A stretch of 55,909 nt of DNA from Stereum hirsutum FP-91666 SS1 (GCF_000264905.1 NW_006763139.1:750785-806693), one strand, 5' to 3'. Positions 44,589 to 55,469 are shown, counted from the first letter of the stretch. Program-made: numbers and translations. The notes: generated from the sequence alone by a model not told the origin.

Positions 44589-45432
44589 CGTGCAGGCCGT
44601 GGTGCGAGAGGTATGTTCGAATTCGGAGACTGCCGACAGAACTTGAAGGCGGTTCGAATTCGTGCTTGTTATATTCGAAGGTCGGCTTGTGGGTCAGGGA
44701 AGAAGATGAAATATATGATAGAACAGAGCAAGTGTGTAGAGCAGTGAGCACTCGGAGGATAAAAGAGCGCAACCGAGGGAGGACGATGACGCAAACCGTC
44801 ACCAGTGCTCACATGAGGCGTACTCGACTTGAACTTACTGAGAACACGAACGGGTTTCCAGGACAGTCTCGAAATCATTTGGAATGTCCACACTGGACGC
44901 AAAACAAAAATGATTTTCGGTTTAGGGCTTACTTCAACATGACTCTCAAATTTTGCCGTGTTTTTTTTGTTCCACACCAAAGTTTCAATATGTCGTCGAA
45001 GAAAACGCAGGCGACTTTGGGGCGCGCGCCGCGGTCAGGGCGGAGTTTAAATTTAAATTACCTCAGTTCGATAGGGACGCATATTTGTTTTGTGTTTCAC
45101 CCCTTCCTCCTTCCCCTCTACTACCATCTCGCTCTGGATACGGCCTGAGGTGAGTGCCCTAATCCGCGAATGTTTTTCTCTTATTCTTCCCCCCCATCAT
45201 TTTGCCTTCTCTACTCTTGAGTACTCCCCTGCTCACCTACTGTAGGAGTAGACTTTCGGCTCCCTTAGGGTCGCAGGGGTTCATCTTGAGTCGCGTTTCG
45301 ACGCGTTTATACGCGTTTTTTTTTATTGCCATGGTATCCCAAGCCTGTCTTTATTTTTTTTTACCCTTTGCTTATTTACTGCGACGCGTTATTGGTCCCT
45401 GACGCGTTCTTCCTAGCGGCGGCGAACCGAGA
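44589..45432. other. Divergent spacer before the TET/JBP gene
   Basis: No gene was supported. It holds a 12-bp TTTAAATTTAAA palindrome near 45046-45057 and a GGCGCGCGCCGCG stretch just before it. It presumably contains both promoters. Confidence 0.4.
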
Positions 45433-47459
45433 ATGGAAAGAGTCGTAAGTGTGCTTGTCTGGTTTCTCTCCGACGTGTTCTCACTTTTTGCTCACTTAGA
45501 AACGGCAGCTTCGAGTCTTTACTCCTTGGCTCACCCCGGAGTCATTGAATGGACTCGTCACAGTCTCCGAGGACTTTTTCCTCGATCGCGCACTTCGCCA
45601 AGCTGCCGTTGTAGCCGACCGGACCAACGACAACGACAATGAAGACGCGTCGGTCGCTGTCGACTTCGATGACGACTTCGATGACGACTCCTTTGCATCC
45701 CCGTTGCTTGACGAGTCTCTATCTCCGTCCCCGTTCTCTTCGCCGCCTCCGCCTCCGCCCTCTTCACCATCGCCCCGCCACATTCCATCCGCTCCTGCCA
45801 CAACCTCTTCGGCTACCTCTATTGCTTCCAGGATGTACTTCCTGGCAACTTCGTGCACAAGTGCTGTCTCTTTCTCTCGGCGAGCGCCCAGTGCCCCCTC
45901 TGATTCCTCCGGCATCCCCTCCGGCTCTTCCGGCATCCCCTCTCACTCTTCCGGCGGCCCATCTGACCCTTCCAGCACCCCTTCCAACTCCTCCGGCATC
46001 CAAGCCACTTCTTCACCGGCGGCCTCTCCGCACCCAAATCCAAAGGGTCGCAACCAACGCAAGACTCGAAAGCGCCGCAACCTGCGCCACGCTGCTTACC
46101 AAGAACATGCTGAATCTATGAGCCACCCCCTCACTCGAGGGCCTCTCACATTCTCCCAACGCCTGGTTGAGAAGTACAGCACTGTCAACATCGCGGACAC
46201 CCTTAGCATGAGCTGGTTCTCAGTTTCGAGGCTTGCTCATGCCGTTGGCGCCTGGATTGGTCTTCGCGAATTCAAGGCGAGCAACGTGGGAGGCTGGACT
46301 GCTGAGAAGTTGGTGCAGGAATGTGGCTTTACTTTGGTTGAATGGGATGGAACGTATGTTTCTCTTTGCGTTAGGTTTCTTGACGAATGCTGATGTTCTG
46401 CAGAACGAACTTTGCTCTGGTGGATCGCCTAGGCAACATTGTGGCGCGTTGCCTCGGGTTTCCTGCGGACTCACGGTGGCAGACGGTCTGTAAAGGGGCG
46501 TGCGCGGCGATGGACAGGGCTCTCAAAGCCATGGGTGCGCCTCAGTGCGATCCTAATGGTAGGCGCGGCTGGTTCACGTCGTTGTTCACCGGCTTCTCGA
46601 TGGGTGGTGGACAGCAGGTGCGTTTCTCATTCTTTTGCGTATTCTTACCATAAGCTCACCAAGTATTTGCATACTCAGTACCCCATGCCTATGGACATGA
46701 AGAGTCAGAAGAATGCCAGGGCGGTTGACCAATTGTGCAAGGATCCGAACATTCGGAAGATTGCACACTATGGCAGTAGTGAGTCTCCGCTGTAACCCCG
46801 GCTTGTCTGCACGCCGCTGAGCTTTCTCCGCAGCCGCTTATGCTTTCACGTCGCCGAAAGCCTTTAGGTTTCTTGACAACTGCCTCCTCGCCGTCGAAAG
46901 CATGATCGAGCTTCTCTGTCTTCCCTCCCTCTTTCGCCCATTCCCGTTCAGTGTCTTCGCCGCCGTCCATTTTAACCTCGGGAACAACGTAACCACGATA
47001 TTACACCGCGATCACGCCAACATCATATTCGGCATGTGCGCTATTCATGCCCTAGGTCGGTACGATTACAAGAAAGGCGGACACCTCATCCTCTGGGACT
47101 GGAAGATTGTCATCGAGTTCCCGCCTGGCACCACCATCCTCATCCCCTCGGCAGCCATCGCTCACGGTAATACGCCGCTTGCGGACCCGGAGAACGAAGA
47201 ACGAAAGTCCTTCACTCAGTATGTGCCCGGAGGGATTGTCCGATGGTGGAGCTATGGGTATCGGACGGAGGAGGAGGTAAAGGAGCAGGATCCAGCGGAG
47301 TGGCGGCGGCTCAAGAAGCAGGCGGATGAGCGCTGGAAGTCCGCGTGTGGAATGTTTTCGAAGGTCCACGAGCTTCATTCGGATATACTCGAACATCTTT
47401 ACATTGTACCCGAGCCTGGCATGGAGGTGGTGGATATCGTAGAGGGCGGCGATGAGTGA
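45433..47459 (+). CDS. TET/JBP-family 2-oxoglutarate/Fe(II) dioxygenase
   Basis: Five exons (45433-45444, 45500-46353, 46404-46617, 46679-46778, 46834-47459) sum to 601 codons plus stop. ATG 45433 gives MERV, joined to KRQLRVFTPWLTPESLNGLV. A Ser/Pro- and Asp-rich linker and a basic patch (KGRNQRKTRKRR) follow. The catalytic double-stranded beta-helix runs from about residue 390. NVTTILHRDHANIIFGMCAI holds the HxD iron ligands (about H451, D453). Then come KKGGHLILWDWKIVIEFPPG and TTILIPSAAIAHGNTPL with the distal His (about H504), and ERKSFTQYVPGGIVRWWSYG with the 2-oxoglutarate-binding Arg. This matches fungal TET/JBP enzymes that oxidise 5-methylcytosine. All key residues are present. It lies 540 bp before the KDZ transposase in the same orientation. 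Confidence 0.92.
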
Positions 47460-47999
47460 TAGAGTTGTTTTGTAGTATACTTATTTTCATTTATTGTTCA
47501 TCTTGTGGCTTAGTTTACATTTACTCTAATTGCAATGTGTTCGTTCTTGAGGCCCGAGTGATAATTGAGTGCCGTCGAAAATGCCTAAGTGCCACACTGC
47601 GGCTTGTTGATCAAGTCACATGCACCGGAGCCGTATCAACGAGTGCCACTCACTCTCTTCAATCATACCACCTCATGCGCCAACGTCTATCGGTTCTCTT
47701 CGATCTCTTCAACTGTCGGGAACTTTGCTTTCTGGATAGATAGAATGTGCATACATTCCCCTCCACTGATTTGGTCATTTCCTCCGAAGATTGAGGATAC
47801 ATCGGGTCGAGAGAAGCCCGAGAAATCGTCGGGTTGAGAGATGACTGAGAATTTTTCGTATCGAGAAAGACCCGTCAAGGTATGTTGCTAGTTATTCTAA
47901 GGTATCTAGGTCTCTAATACGGTATATAAAGGTCAGTGTGCTCAACGGTCACCTTTAGATTCACCGCTACCCAATTTACCCTCCAGTACATCGTCTATA
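47460..47999 (+). promoter_or_regulatory. Spacer and promoter of the KDZ transposase
   Basis: A TATA box, TATATAAAGG at 47923-47932, lies 68 nt before the transposase ATG. Between 47797 and 47872 an imperfect repeat (GGGT[C/T]GAGAG.., TATCGAGAAAGACCCG) occurs three times and could bind a regulator. Confidence 0.6.
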
Positions 48000-50900
48000 A
48001 TGAGGCGCGCAGGCTCTCGCCGTAAGGCATATGACCCATCGACGAACACGTCTATCGAAACCACCAGGGCCTTCACACTATCAGCCTCCGAGGATATGCG
48101 CCGTTTTCGAGTTACCCAGGATCGTATCCCCGTTGCACCCCCTCTCCACGCCGCCGACTCATCAGCACAGGAACCGCTCGCGCCCACGTCGTACGCAGAC
48201 GAACCCGACGATGACTATGAGGGCGACAGATTCGTCGAGGATCCCATCGACTCAGACGACGAGAGCACTCCACTGTGCGAAGTAGCGGAAGATGGACAGC
48301 TTGCCGAGCCGGAGAAGGATGAAGGCCGTCAGGAATGGACTGCACCAGGGGTGCGTGATCTCTCGGCCTCCGTCACACATATCTAGCTAATGCATCTTTA
48401 GGATAATCCGTTACAGACCTGGCACCCACACGTTCAAGAGTTCCTCGACGAGCTTTTGCGATTTGATGGGCGAGGGTATTGGGCCAAGGCGGGACCCTTG
48501 TGCCCTGTCTGCGGGTCTACATCTCCCTGTGTCATCCGGTGTGACGACTGTTTTGGACGAGTCCCTATGTGCGAGAGCTGTGCGCGACTTGCACATACAT
48601 CCAATCCTTTGCATCGTATCAAGGTGCGCTCTCCGTTCATGCCTTCCAACTCACCGCTGACTTGACGATCGCATACTTACAGCGCTGGAATGGCCGTTAT
48701 TTTGCTCTCGAACGTCTCTCGTCACTTGGAATTTTCATTCAGCTTGGCCCTCACATCCCCGGAACCGAATGCCCAACTCGCGCTGCGATCACGGACTTTG
48801 TCGTCGTTCACACGAACGGCATACACTCCATAACGGTCTGCGAGTGTAATTGTTCCTCAACTGACGCTCCTCGGTACACTCAACTCTTACGCGCTGGTAT
48901 TTTCCCTGCCACGGTTTTGGATCCTCGCACTGGCGCAACGTTTGAGGCCCTGCGGCTCTTCCACCTCCTTTCCCTCCAAGGCAAATTGACGGGCTATGAC
49001 TTCGTACGCGCCCTGGAGTTAGCCACTGACAACACCGGCCTAGTTGACCTCCCGGTGAGTCGTTCATCTCCGGGATACTAATCACCTGCAGCTTATCTTC
49101 CTTGCTGTGCAGTCTCGCCTCCGTCCTTTCATGGTAATGGTACGAGAGTGGCGCCACTTGAAAATGCTCAAGCGAGCAGGGCGTGGCCACGATCCTACCG
49201 GCGTTAGTGGCACCAAGCCTGGAAGCCTCGCCGTCATCTGTCCTGCCTGCCCGCACCCTGGAATCAATCTTCTTCCGGGTTGGGACGCCGTCCCGCCAAG
49301 AGACAGGTATGATCATCTTCGTTGTGACCGTATTTAGGCACTAACCCGAGCAAACAACTCAGGTGGCTTTACCGACTTATCCTTGCGATGGATGCCAACT
49401 TCCGTCTGAAGAACCGTCTTCGGTCCAGCGTTCGAGGAGATCCTTCACTCGGTTCTGGTTGGGCATACTTTGTGAACGACGGGGAGTATCGCGACCATAT
49501 CATGCAATATGCAACGCAAGAAGAGGTGAGCCCTGAGAACTTGCATCGCCACCTTTGTATCTCCAGCTGAACTTTCTTATAATTAAGATTAGCACCTGTT
49601 CGGGCTTTGCGGCCCTCGCAAAAGCAAATAATAGGAACACCAAGGGCCTGCGTTCGACTGGCGTTGGTGCGGTGATATGTTCTCGCCACTCGTTCTGGAG
49701 GCCGAATGGGATCGGCGATCTGCAAAGGGGCGAACGGTAAGCGTCCCTATTTTTTATATCCCGTATTATCCAGCGCAGCTCACAAGGCCTGATTATCAAG
49801 TTTCTGTAATATGGACTTTATCTTCTGTGCCGCAACTTCGGGCATTCGAGCTGGCCAGGTTCTTCTCTCGTACGACATAGCTTGCCAATGGCGGATCCAC
49901 TTCTTCGACCGACTCGCAGGGCTTCCTCCTCGTATACGATTCCGCCTCCCGCCTGATGCGATTCAGTTTGGGGTCCCCAAGTTCCACCTCCCGCCGCATG
50001 AACATCGATGTCAAGCCCCTCACTCAATGAACTACAAACCCGGGGTAGGCGAGACGGACGGAGAGTCGATCGAGCGGAACTGGGCTGGGTTAAATCCCGC
50101 TGCAGGCAGTACACGAGAGATGGGGCCGGGGTCACGCCACGACACGTTGGACGACCACTGTGGCCACTCTAATTGGCGAAAAGTGGTCACTTTAAGCTCG
50201 TCTGGTTCTTTTTCTTCGGGATTCGTGCTAACTCAATCACGATATCTTTAGGTACCCAGCTCTTACGGCGCCTGACGCACGCTTTGGCCGAAGGCAGAGA
50301 GCACATCGAGATCTTCGAGGAATTCACGCAAGATGTCGAGGCGTCGCATGCTCAGCAACTGGAAGATTGGACCACCGCAATCACCGCCTACGAGGAGAGG
50401 GAGATGGATCCAAACGACGAGAGCCCGTATGATGTCGCCGGAGAAGGTAAGGTTCTATTGAATAAGTGTATTTGGTCGTTGTTATTGATTTCACTCCTCC
50501 CTTTTCTTCTTAGAACTCACGCTTTCGGCGATCACCAAGCGACTCACGGAAGAGGAGGCCCAGCTGGTCAAGGCGCAGTCCACAAACATCATACCAGGCC
50601 GCCACTCTTTCCTTCTCTTAGGAATTTCGATTGAGGCCGACCAGTAAGTCATCGCGTACCTTCGTTCTGGCCAGCGTCCACTCACGACGTATCTACAGGC
50701 GAGCTCTAACTGAGCGTGCAAAGAGCGTCAACACGATAAGGCAAGACACAAAGTTCACTGACGATCAAACGTCCCTCCTCCGACGCTTGCAGCGTTTTCG
50801 CCATGAACAAAGCCAACACATGCCCCACGTCTCCGCTCTCATCAAGCCCGAGGACAACCCTTCAGCATCCAACCACAGCACCCGTGCACCGCAGTCCATC

Positions 50901-51816
50901 CACCTCTACATGCCCTCCGATATCCCTAGCGACCTTCGCCCTACCTACTGCGACCCCGCTCTGATCGAGATGGAGGCCGACATTCGCCTCGCTTGCTGTG
51001 CCGACCATGTGCAAGAGCTTCGGCGCCAGCTCCACCTCCGGGTTTATCTCAACAAGCTGAAGGTGAAGAATGTAACGGGACAACGGGGAAATACGCGGGC
51101 GAGGTCGATGCAGGATACGGTGGATGAGAAGGTTTCGGCGGCGGCATCTGCGTACAGGAAAGCACGGGCGGCTTATGCGGCCTTGAAGGGTACGGAGGGA
51201 GCGTGGGCGAAGAGATATCGAGTGCTGGAAGATCGGGACGTAGTAGGGTTGGGAGAGAGGGTTCAGACCGAGATCCAGAGGTTGGAGGAGGAGAGAACGA
51301 GGCGTTTGGTTCGCCACGGTCGCGCCGACATCCCAATCACGTCCGGTGAGAGCAGACGGAAGATCTCATGGCTTTGGTACACGGGTGCTCTGGATGATGA
51401 GGAGGAGATGGCGGGTATGGATGCTGCGTTGACGTCGGACATGAACGACGGTGAGTCTTTTCTTTTTGTAGTTGGCCATAATATGTCCTTACATTGTTCT
51501 GTAAGGCGTTCGGGTTGAGTGGTTGAAGGCGCGCGCGCGCGCGCAGAGATGGGAGGAGGAGATTCGCCTTCTCCTGGAGGAGATGAATCGCTCGCTGCGC
51601 ACGTTCGAGAATCGTGAAGTGTGGTGGCGCGGTCAGATTGAGCGGACGGCGACGGAATGGGGGTTGCAGGAGGGCCTTCATGCCTACAGAGAGGAGCATG
51701 CTGATTTGTATAGGCAGCTTCATGAGTCATTCGCGAAGTCGTGGGCTCCCAAACAGCAGGTGGCTCGGCTTTTCCTTGCTCGCGCATCTGTGCTCGACCA
51801 GCAGAGGCTCGACTAA
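48000..51816 (+). CDS. KDZ transposase with CxC2 zinc domain
   Basis: About eleven exons encode roughly 1,080 residues. ATG 48000 gives MRRAGSRRKAYDPSTNTSIE. The second exon starts the CxC2 zinc cluster (GPLCPVCGSTSPCVIRCDDC, VPMCESCARLAH) and the third completes it with RWNGRYFALERLSSLGIFIQ, VHTNGIHSITVCECNCSS and RYTQLLRAGIFPATVLDPRT. The RNase H-like core follows: WLYRLILAMDANFRLKNRLR (first acidic residue), CNMDFIFCAATSG, LLSYDIACQWRIHFFDRL (second) and GVGETDGESIERNWAGLNP (third). GHSNWRKVV leads into a long helical C-terminus, SGESRRKISWLWYTGALDDE, ending VEWLKARARAQRWEEEIRLL and the stop at 51816. These blocks match the Kyakuja-Dileera-Zisupton superfamily. No frame break was found. 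The exon 7 donor is non-consensus, so its exact edge is uncertain. Confidence 0.93.
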
Positions 51817-52112
51817 TATGTACGTTTTGATTGTTTGTATCTTTTGCAATAAAGTTGCAGGCTTTTTTTATCCCTCGTATACGCCTCTTCGAACAAATCG
51901 CAAAGATGAATTTTTTTGAACGTGGGCCACACAAAACAAAACATCGACAGCAAAGCAAAACAAACAAATTATAGTCCGTGGGCAAGCAAACAAAGCATAC
52001 GACAGCGCGGGGAAGTAGCGACGGCAATAGGAGAAAGAAAGAAATTGACGGAGCAGATCGTACGCGAAGTTAAAAGCCTCCCTAACCTCCACCCCGAAGA
52101 CGCACGCAAGTT

Positions 52113-52876
52113 TTACAAGTACACCTGGGGTCTGAACTTCCCCATGGTATGGTTGTCGTCGCGACCGCTCCGCAATCCTTGTGGTCGATGGGGACGGCGG
52201 GGAGCTCTAAGGTCCGCGTTAGTAGTCGCGGACGGGGATGCAGTGGGCGGCGTACTTTGGAAATTTAAGAAGCTAGACTGTCAAAGAAAATAAGTAAGAG
52301 ACCAAGAGAACAAAGAGGAAAATTGTACATACCTTGCCATCGGCTTGCACATGGGCGAAGATATGAATTCTGGTGTGAAACTTACGAGAGGCGCTGGGAT
52401 CGATCGCGTCGAAGGGGTTGAACTGTAAAGGGGCGAAGAGTCAGTAATGGCCATATAGGCATGGAAGAAAAAACACGGATACGTACCTCCTTGGCGCGAC
52501 GACGACTCGGGACATTGGAACTTGAAGCGAGAGCCACAGAAGAGGTTGAAGAGGGCGGTGGAGGGGAGGAAAGATGAAGGCGGCGTTCGATCTCCCGGGA
52601 ACGAAGGAAAGGAGCGGCAGGGAGAGTAGACGGCGTGGGCGACGGGATCGGCGGTGATTTGGGCCGTGAGAGCTCACTGGCGGATGGCGTACCAGATAGT
52701 GGTGGCGATGAAGGCGGCCATGATGAGGGCGGTGAGGACCCCAAGGGCGAGGACGCCCTCGTCAGAGAAGCGCCAGGGGTTGCTACGGCGATCTCGACTA
52801 TCGGCAGCGTGGAACGCGCGTCCGAGCTCGACGATCCCGACGAGCTCGTGGCCAGTGTGCGTACCGGCGGGGGCAT
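52113..52876 (-). CDS. Small disordered protein of unknown function, transposon cargo
   Basis: ATG 52876 (GGTAATGCC) gives MPPPVRTLATSSSGSSSSDA, a Ser/Pro-rich exon ending SNVPSRRRAKE at a good donor (GTACGT). The next exon is FNPFDAIDPSASRKFHTRIH then IFAHVQADGK, again with a good donor (GTATGT). The last exon starts SSFLNFQSTPPTASPSATTN and ends PQVYL with TAA at 52115-52113. All joins keep phase, giving about 210 residues. Overlapping frames on both strands were judged shadows. No domain was recognised. It is the last gene before the right terminal repeat, convergent with the transposase. Confidence 0.5.
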
Positions 52877-53175
52877 TACCGTCGACGACGACGACGGTGC
52901 AAGAGGAAGTGAAAGAAGCTATTTTGGAAAGCGGGGTGATAGAGATGTTGATAGAGATGTTGATGGTGGTCAAGAAGAGAAGAACGCGCAAGCGCGCAAC
53001 AGCGGGGGCGCCGCTGTGAGCGACGGCGCCAAAGAGAAGCAGGGCGCAACTGACCAGCCCAACGGGGAATACGGCGCGGGACGTCGTGGATAATGCCGGA
53101 GCCAATGGTGACGACGCCCGTGCCGGAAAGAACAGCAGAGCGGCACCGGATGATGAGCCGCGCAAGCCCGAAGTG

Positions 53176-53275
53176 AAGGTTTACAAAGGATGCGTGCTAA
53201 GAGGGCCCCTTATAGGGGAGAAGGTTTGTAAAGGTTCCAGCGGTGACTACCGCAGAACTTTACAAAGTTAGCACA
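53176..53275 (-). repeat. Right terminal inverted repeat of the KDZ element
   Basis: The reverse complement starts TGTGCTAACTTTGTAAAG, then TGCGGTAGTCACCGCTG and CCTTTACAAA, matching 36560-36634 closely. TTTACAAAG or its complement occurs at 53258-53267, 53225-53234 and 53180-53189, mirroring the three sites of the left end. Confidence 0.85.
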
Positions 53276-53293
53276 GCTACGACTCGAATTCTC

Positions 53294-53620
53294 GATATCG
53301 TCTTGTGCGACCTCAAGACGATACCCCTCGAATCTCGACTACTGAAGAGCTTTACCATCAGAACCTCGAATCTACATCAGCTCTAGCAGGACGCCTGCCT
53401 CAGAAGAGGACGCCTCATCTGAACGAACTCGATCCTAGACCGGACGCCGCGTCTAGACGAACCGAGCCAGAACCCCGGATCCGGAACCTCCGAAGCCCCT
53501 CGCTGATCGCCCAAGCCGACGGCACCGAACGACTCAATCGTTCCCCGCTTCACGAAACCGACACCACCCTTAAGCCTAGCTTAAGCCCAGTCGTAACACA
53601 TTCCTGCTGCACTCTCACGA
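53294..53620. mobile_element. Right part of the older, unclassified insertion
   Basis: Non-coding DNA between the KDZ element and the resumption of the Ulp1 frame at 53621. It is rich in TCGAATCTCGA-type words and lacks a clear gene. Together with 36121-36550 it would make about 760 bp of pre-existing insert into which the KDZ element jumped. The class is not established. Confidence 0.35.
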
Positions 53621-55380
53621 TTATGGTCCGTCATCGGATGGGATTCTTCTTTCGGTCCTTACTCGATCACTGGTACTCATGGCCTTCTCACTCTCTTCTC
53701 TGACGACGATCTTTCGGATGACATCGTCAACAAAGTCATGATCGTGCTGAAGCAGTGGGCAGAACACCCGTCTAGCCCCGCGGACAAGTCCATTCTCATC
53801 GAAGATTTCACCTTCTCATTCCCTTTCCTACTCTACTCTCAGAACGATCTCGCATGGGACGCCTTCGATTCTGACAAGCCGCACCAACTCAAACACATGC
53901 ATAACGTCGCCAATCTCATTCGATCTGGCCATTATTCCTCGATCATCAATCCTCTTCACGCTTGCACTTCAAACCACTGGCTTGCCGCGAAGATCGATCT
54001 CCAGAATAAGCATTTGCTTGTTGGCGATTCTCTCGTTCGCCATTCAAGGCCGATTGATGTCTCGGACAAGGATTGGAAGGGCTATAACCGTCTGGCCAAC
54101 AAACTCGGCGCCACCCTTGATTCGAAAGCTTACCAGCTTCCACACGAGGTTCAAGATGACGGTTATTCCTGTGGCGACGTCACATTCAATACCATCGAAC
54201 ATGCGGTTTTTCCGAATGTCGCACCATGGGATCCTATGTACAAGGCCGCTCTCCGTGCGGAGTGGGCCTTATTCTTAGTCACTCGTCCTGGCAGTTTCTT
54301 CTCGCTGGTGTGTACTATCCATAACTAACAGATCTCACGACCATTATCTGACTTCTCGTCTTTATGCATCGTTCAGGAGGACCTAGGACTGTCTGCCGAT
54401 ATCATTCAAGCCCGTCATGATGGTCGACGTCTTTCGCACCATGAGACTGTGTTTCGCCCTCTTTCTGCTCCGCGTTCACCACCCTCGCCCCCGGCTCCTA
54501 TCGCTACTCGCTCATCATCCCCATCTGACTCAGTCACCTCTTCTGGCTCCTCTTTCATCTTTGTCGGTTCCGACGGCGACTCTGATGACAACGATGGAGA
54601 CGATTCATTGGATGAGCTTTTCGGTGCTGTCTATGGCTTTGGTATGTGTCACATGTTCTTTATCATATTGGCATTCCAAACTGCTCACACACACGTCACC
54701 TACAGGAACCTCCCACACATCACCTTCATTCTCTCCGCTTCTGACTTCCCCTATCACCTCTATGCTCCCATCATCATCGCCTCCGCGATCTTCGCCAGAA
54801 CTCGAACAACCTCACGATCTCAAACCAGTGCCACCTCAATTACAGCAACACAGCCTTCCTCGTCGTATCAATACAAAGGCCAGCCAGCAAACGCTCACCC
54901 AGTTCTTCAAGAAGGTCTCTCGTGAGGACGCTGAACGGGAACGGCTTGCAACAAGGGCCGAGCGTGAGGAGGAAGAGAGAGAGAGAAGAGAGTCCATCAG
55001 GCGCCAAGAGGCACTGCGAGCACTGCGTCGAGCAGAGCGAACAAGAGCGAAGAATCGGCTGCGGAAACAAGATTACCGGTGTCGGCAGAAGGAGAAGAAG
55101 GTTCGTTCTCCCTTTTACATCTATCACCCGTCTACATACTTATGTTTCTTGCTGTTGTTAGCGTCTAGAGAAGGAACACATCGAGGAGGAGCGCCTCGAG
55201 AAGGAGCACCTCAAGAAGGAGCGCCTCGAGAAGGAGCGGCTGGAGATGGGGCGCATTGAGAAGGAGCGGCTGGAGAAGGATCGATCAGCGACAGAGCGGG
55301 AGCTTGTCGATGCCATTGTCATTGCAAGCTACGCATCTACCTGGACGACTGACAAGTCAGTTGATGCTATCCAGGCGTAG
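53621..55380 (+). pseudogene. Ulp1-like protease gene, 3' half with catalytic domain and PIP-box-like motif
   Basis: The frame resumes at TTATGG with LWSVIGWDSSFGPYSITGTH, then NKVMIVLKQWAEHP. The C48 (Ulp1) cysteine protease core has all four active-site positions: His in ACTSNHWLAAKIDL, Asp in HLLVGDSL, and Gln and Cys in EVQDDGYSCGDVTFNTIEHA. Two introns follow. The linker is Ser/Pro- and Asp-rich. At 54885-54908 the peptide QQTLTQFF fits the PCNA-interacting motif Qxx[LIM]xx[FY][FY]. A Lys/Arg/Glu helical tail follows, with a repeated [RH]LEKE unit in the last exon (from about 55162), and TAG at 55378-55380. The catalytic half is intact, but the 17.5-kb insertion separates it from its start. 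If transcribed, it could only make a truncated protein. Confidence 0.7.
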
Positions 55381-55460
55381 ATGTAAGCCATTTATAAAGG
55401 TACTGCTAGTAAGGATAGGATCCTTTACAAAGGTTCCTCTGGCCCAAGAATTATAAATGC
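55381..55460. repeat. Sequence resembling the KDZ terminal repeat
   Basis: TTTATAAAGG (55391-55400) and CCTTTACAAAGGTTCC (55422-55437) lie just after the Ulp1 stop. TTTACAAAGGTTCC closely matches TTTGTAAAGGTTCC inside the right repeat of the KDZ element, and the spacing of the two words is similar. This may be the end of an older related element that carried the Ulp1 gene. Confidence 0.45.
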
Positions 55461-55469
55461 CAGTACTGG

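Larger units (their letters stand above)
36551..53285. mobile_element. 16.7-kb KDZ-superfamily DNA transposon with TET/JBP cargo
   Basis: The limits come from terminal inverted repeats at 36560 and 53275 and from the 8-bp direct repeat GAATTCTC at 36543-36550 and 53286-53293, which lies 9-10 nt outside the repeat cores. Between them are six gene models: RNase H1 N-terminal domain protein, large unknown protein, small minus-strand helical protein, TET/JBP dioxygenase, KDZ transposase with CxC2 domain, and small minus-strand disordered protein. The transposase and dioxygenase keep their catalytic residues and show no frame breaks. KDZ transposons that carry TET/JBP genes are a known lineage-specific expansion in Agaricomycetes. 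The target duplication is suggestive rather than proven because the repeat cores and GAATTCTC are not directly adjacent. Confidence 0.8.

Noticed and set aside
52635..53165. Overlapping frames on both strands, one with membrane-like segments
   Set aside because: They overlap the better-supported spliced minus-strand model (52113-52876) and have no start context or homology that I recognise.
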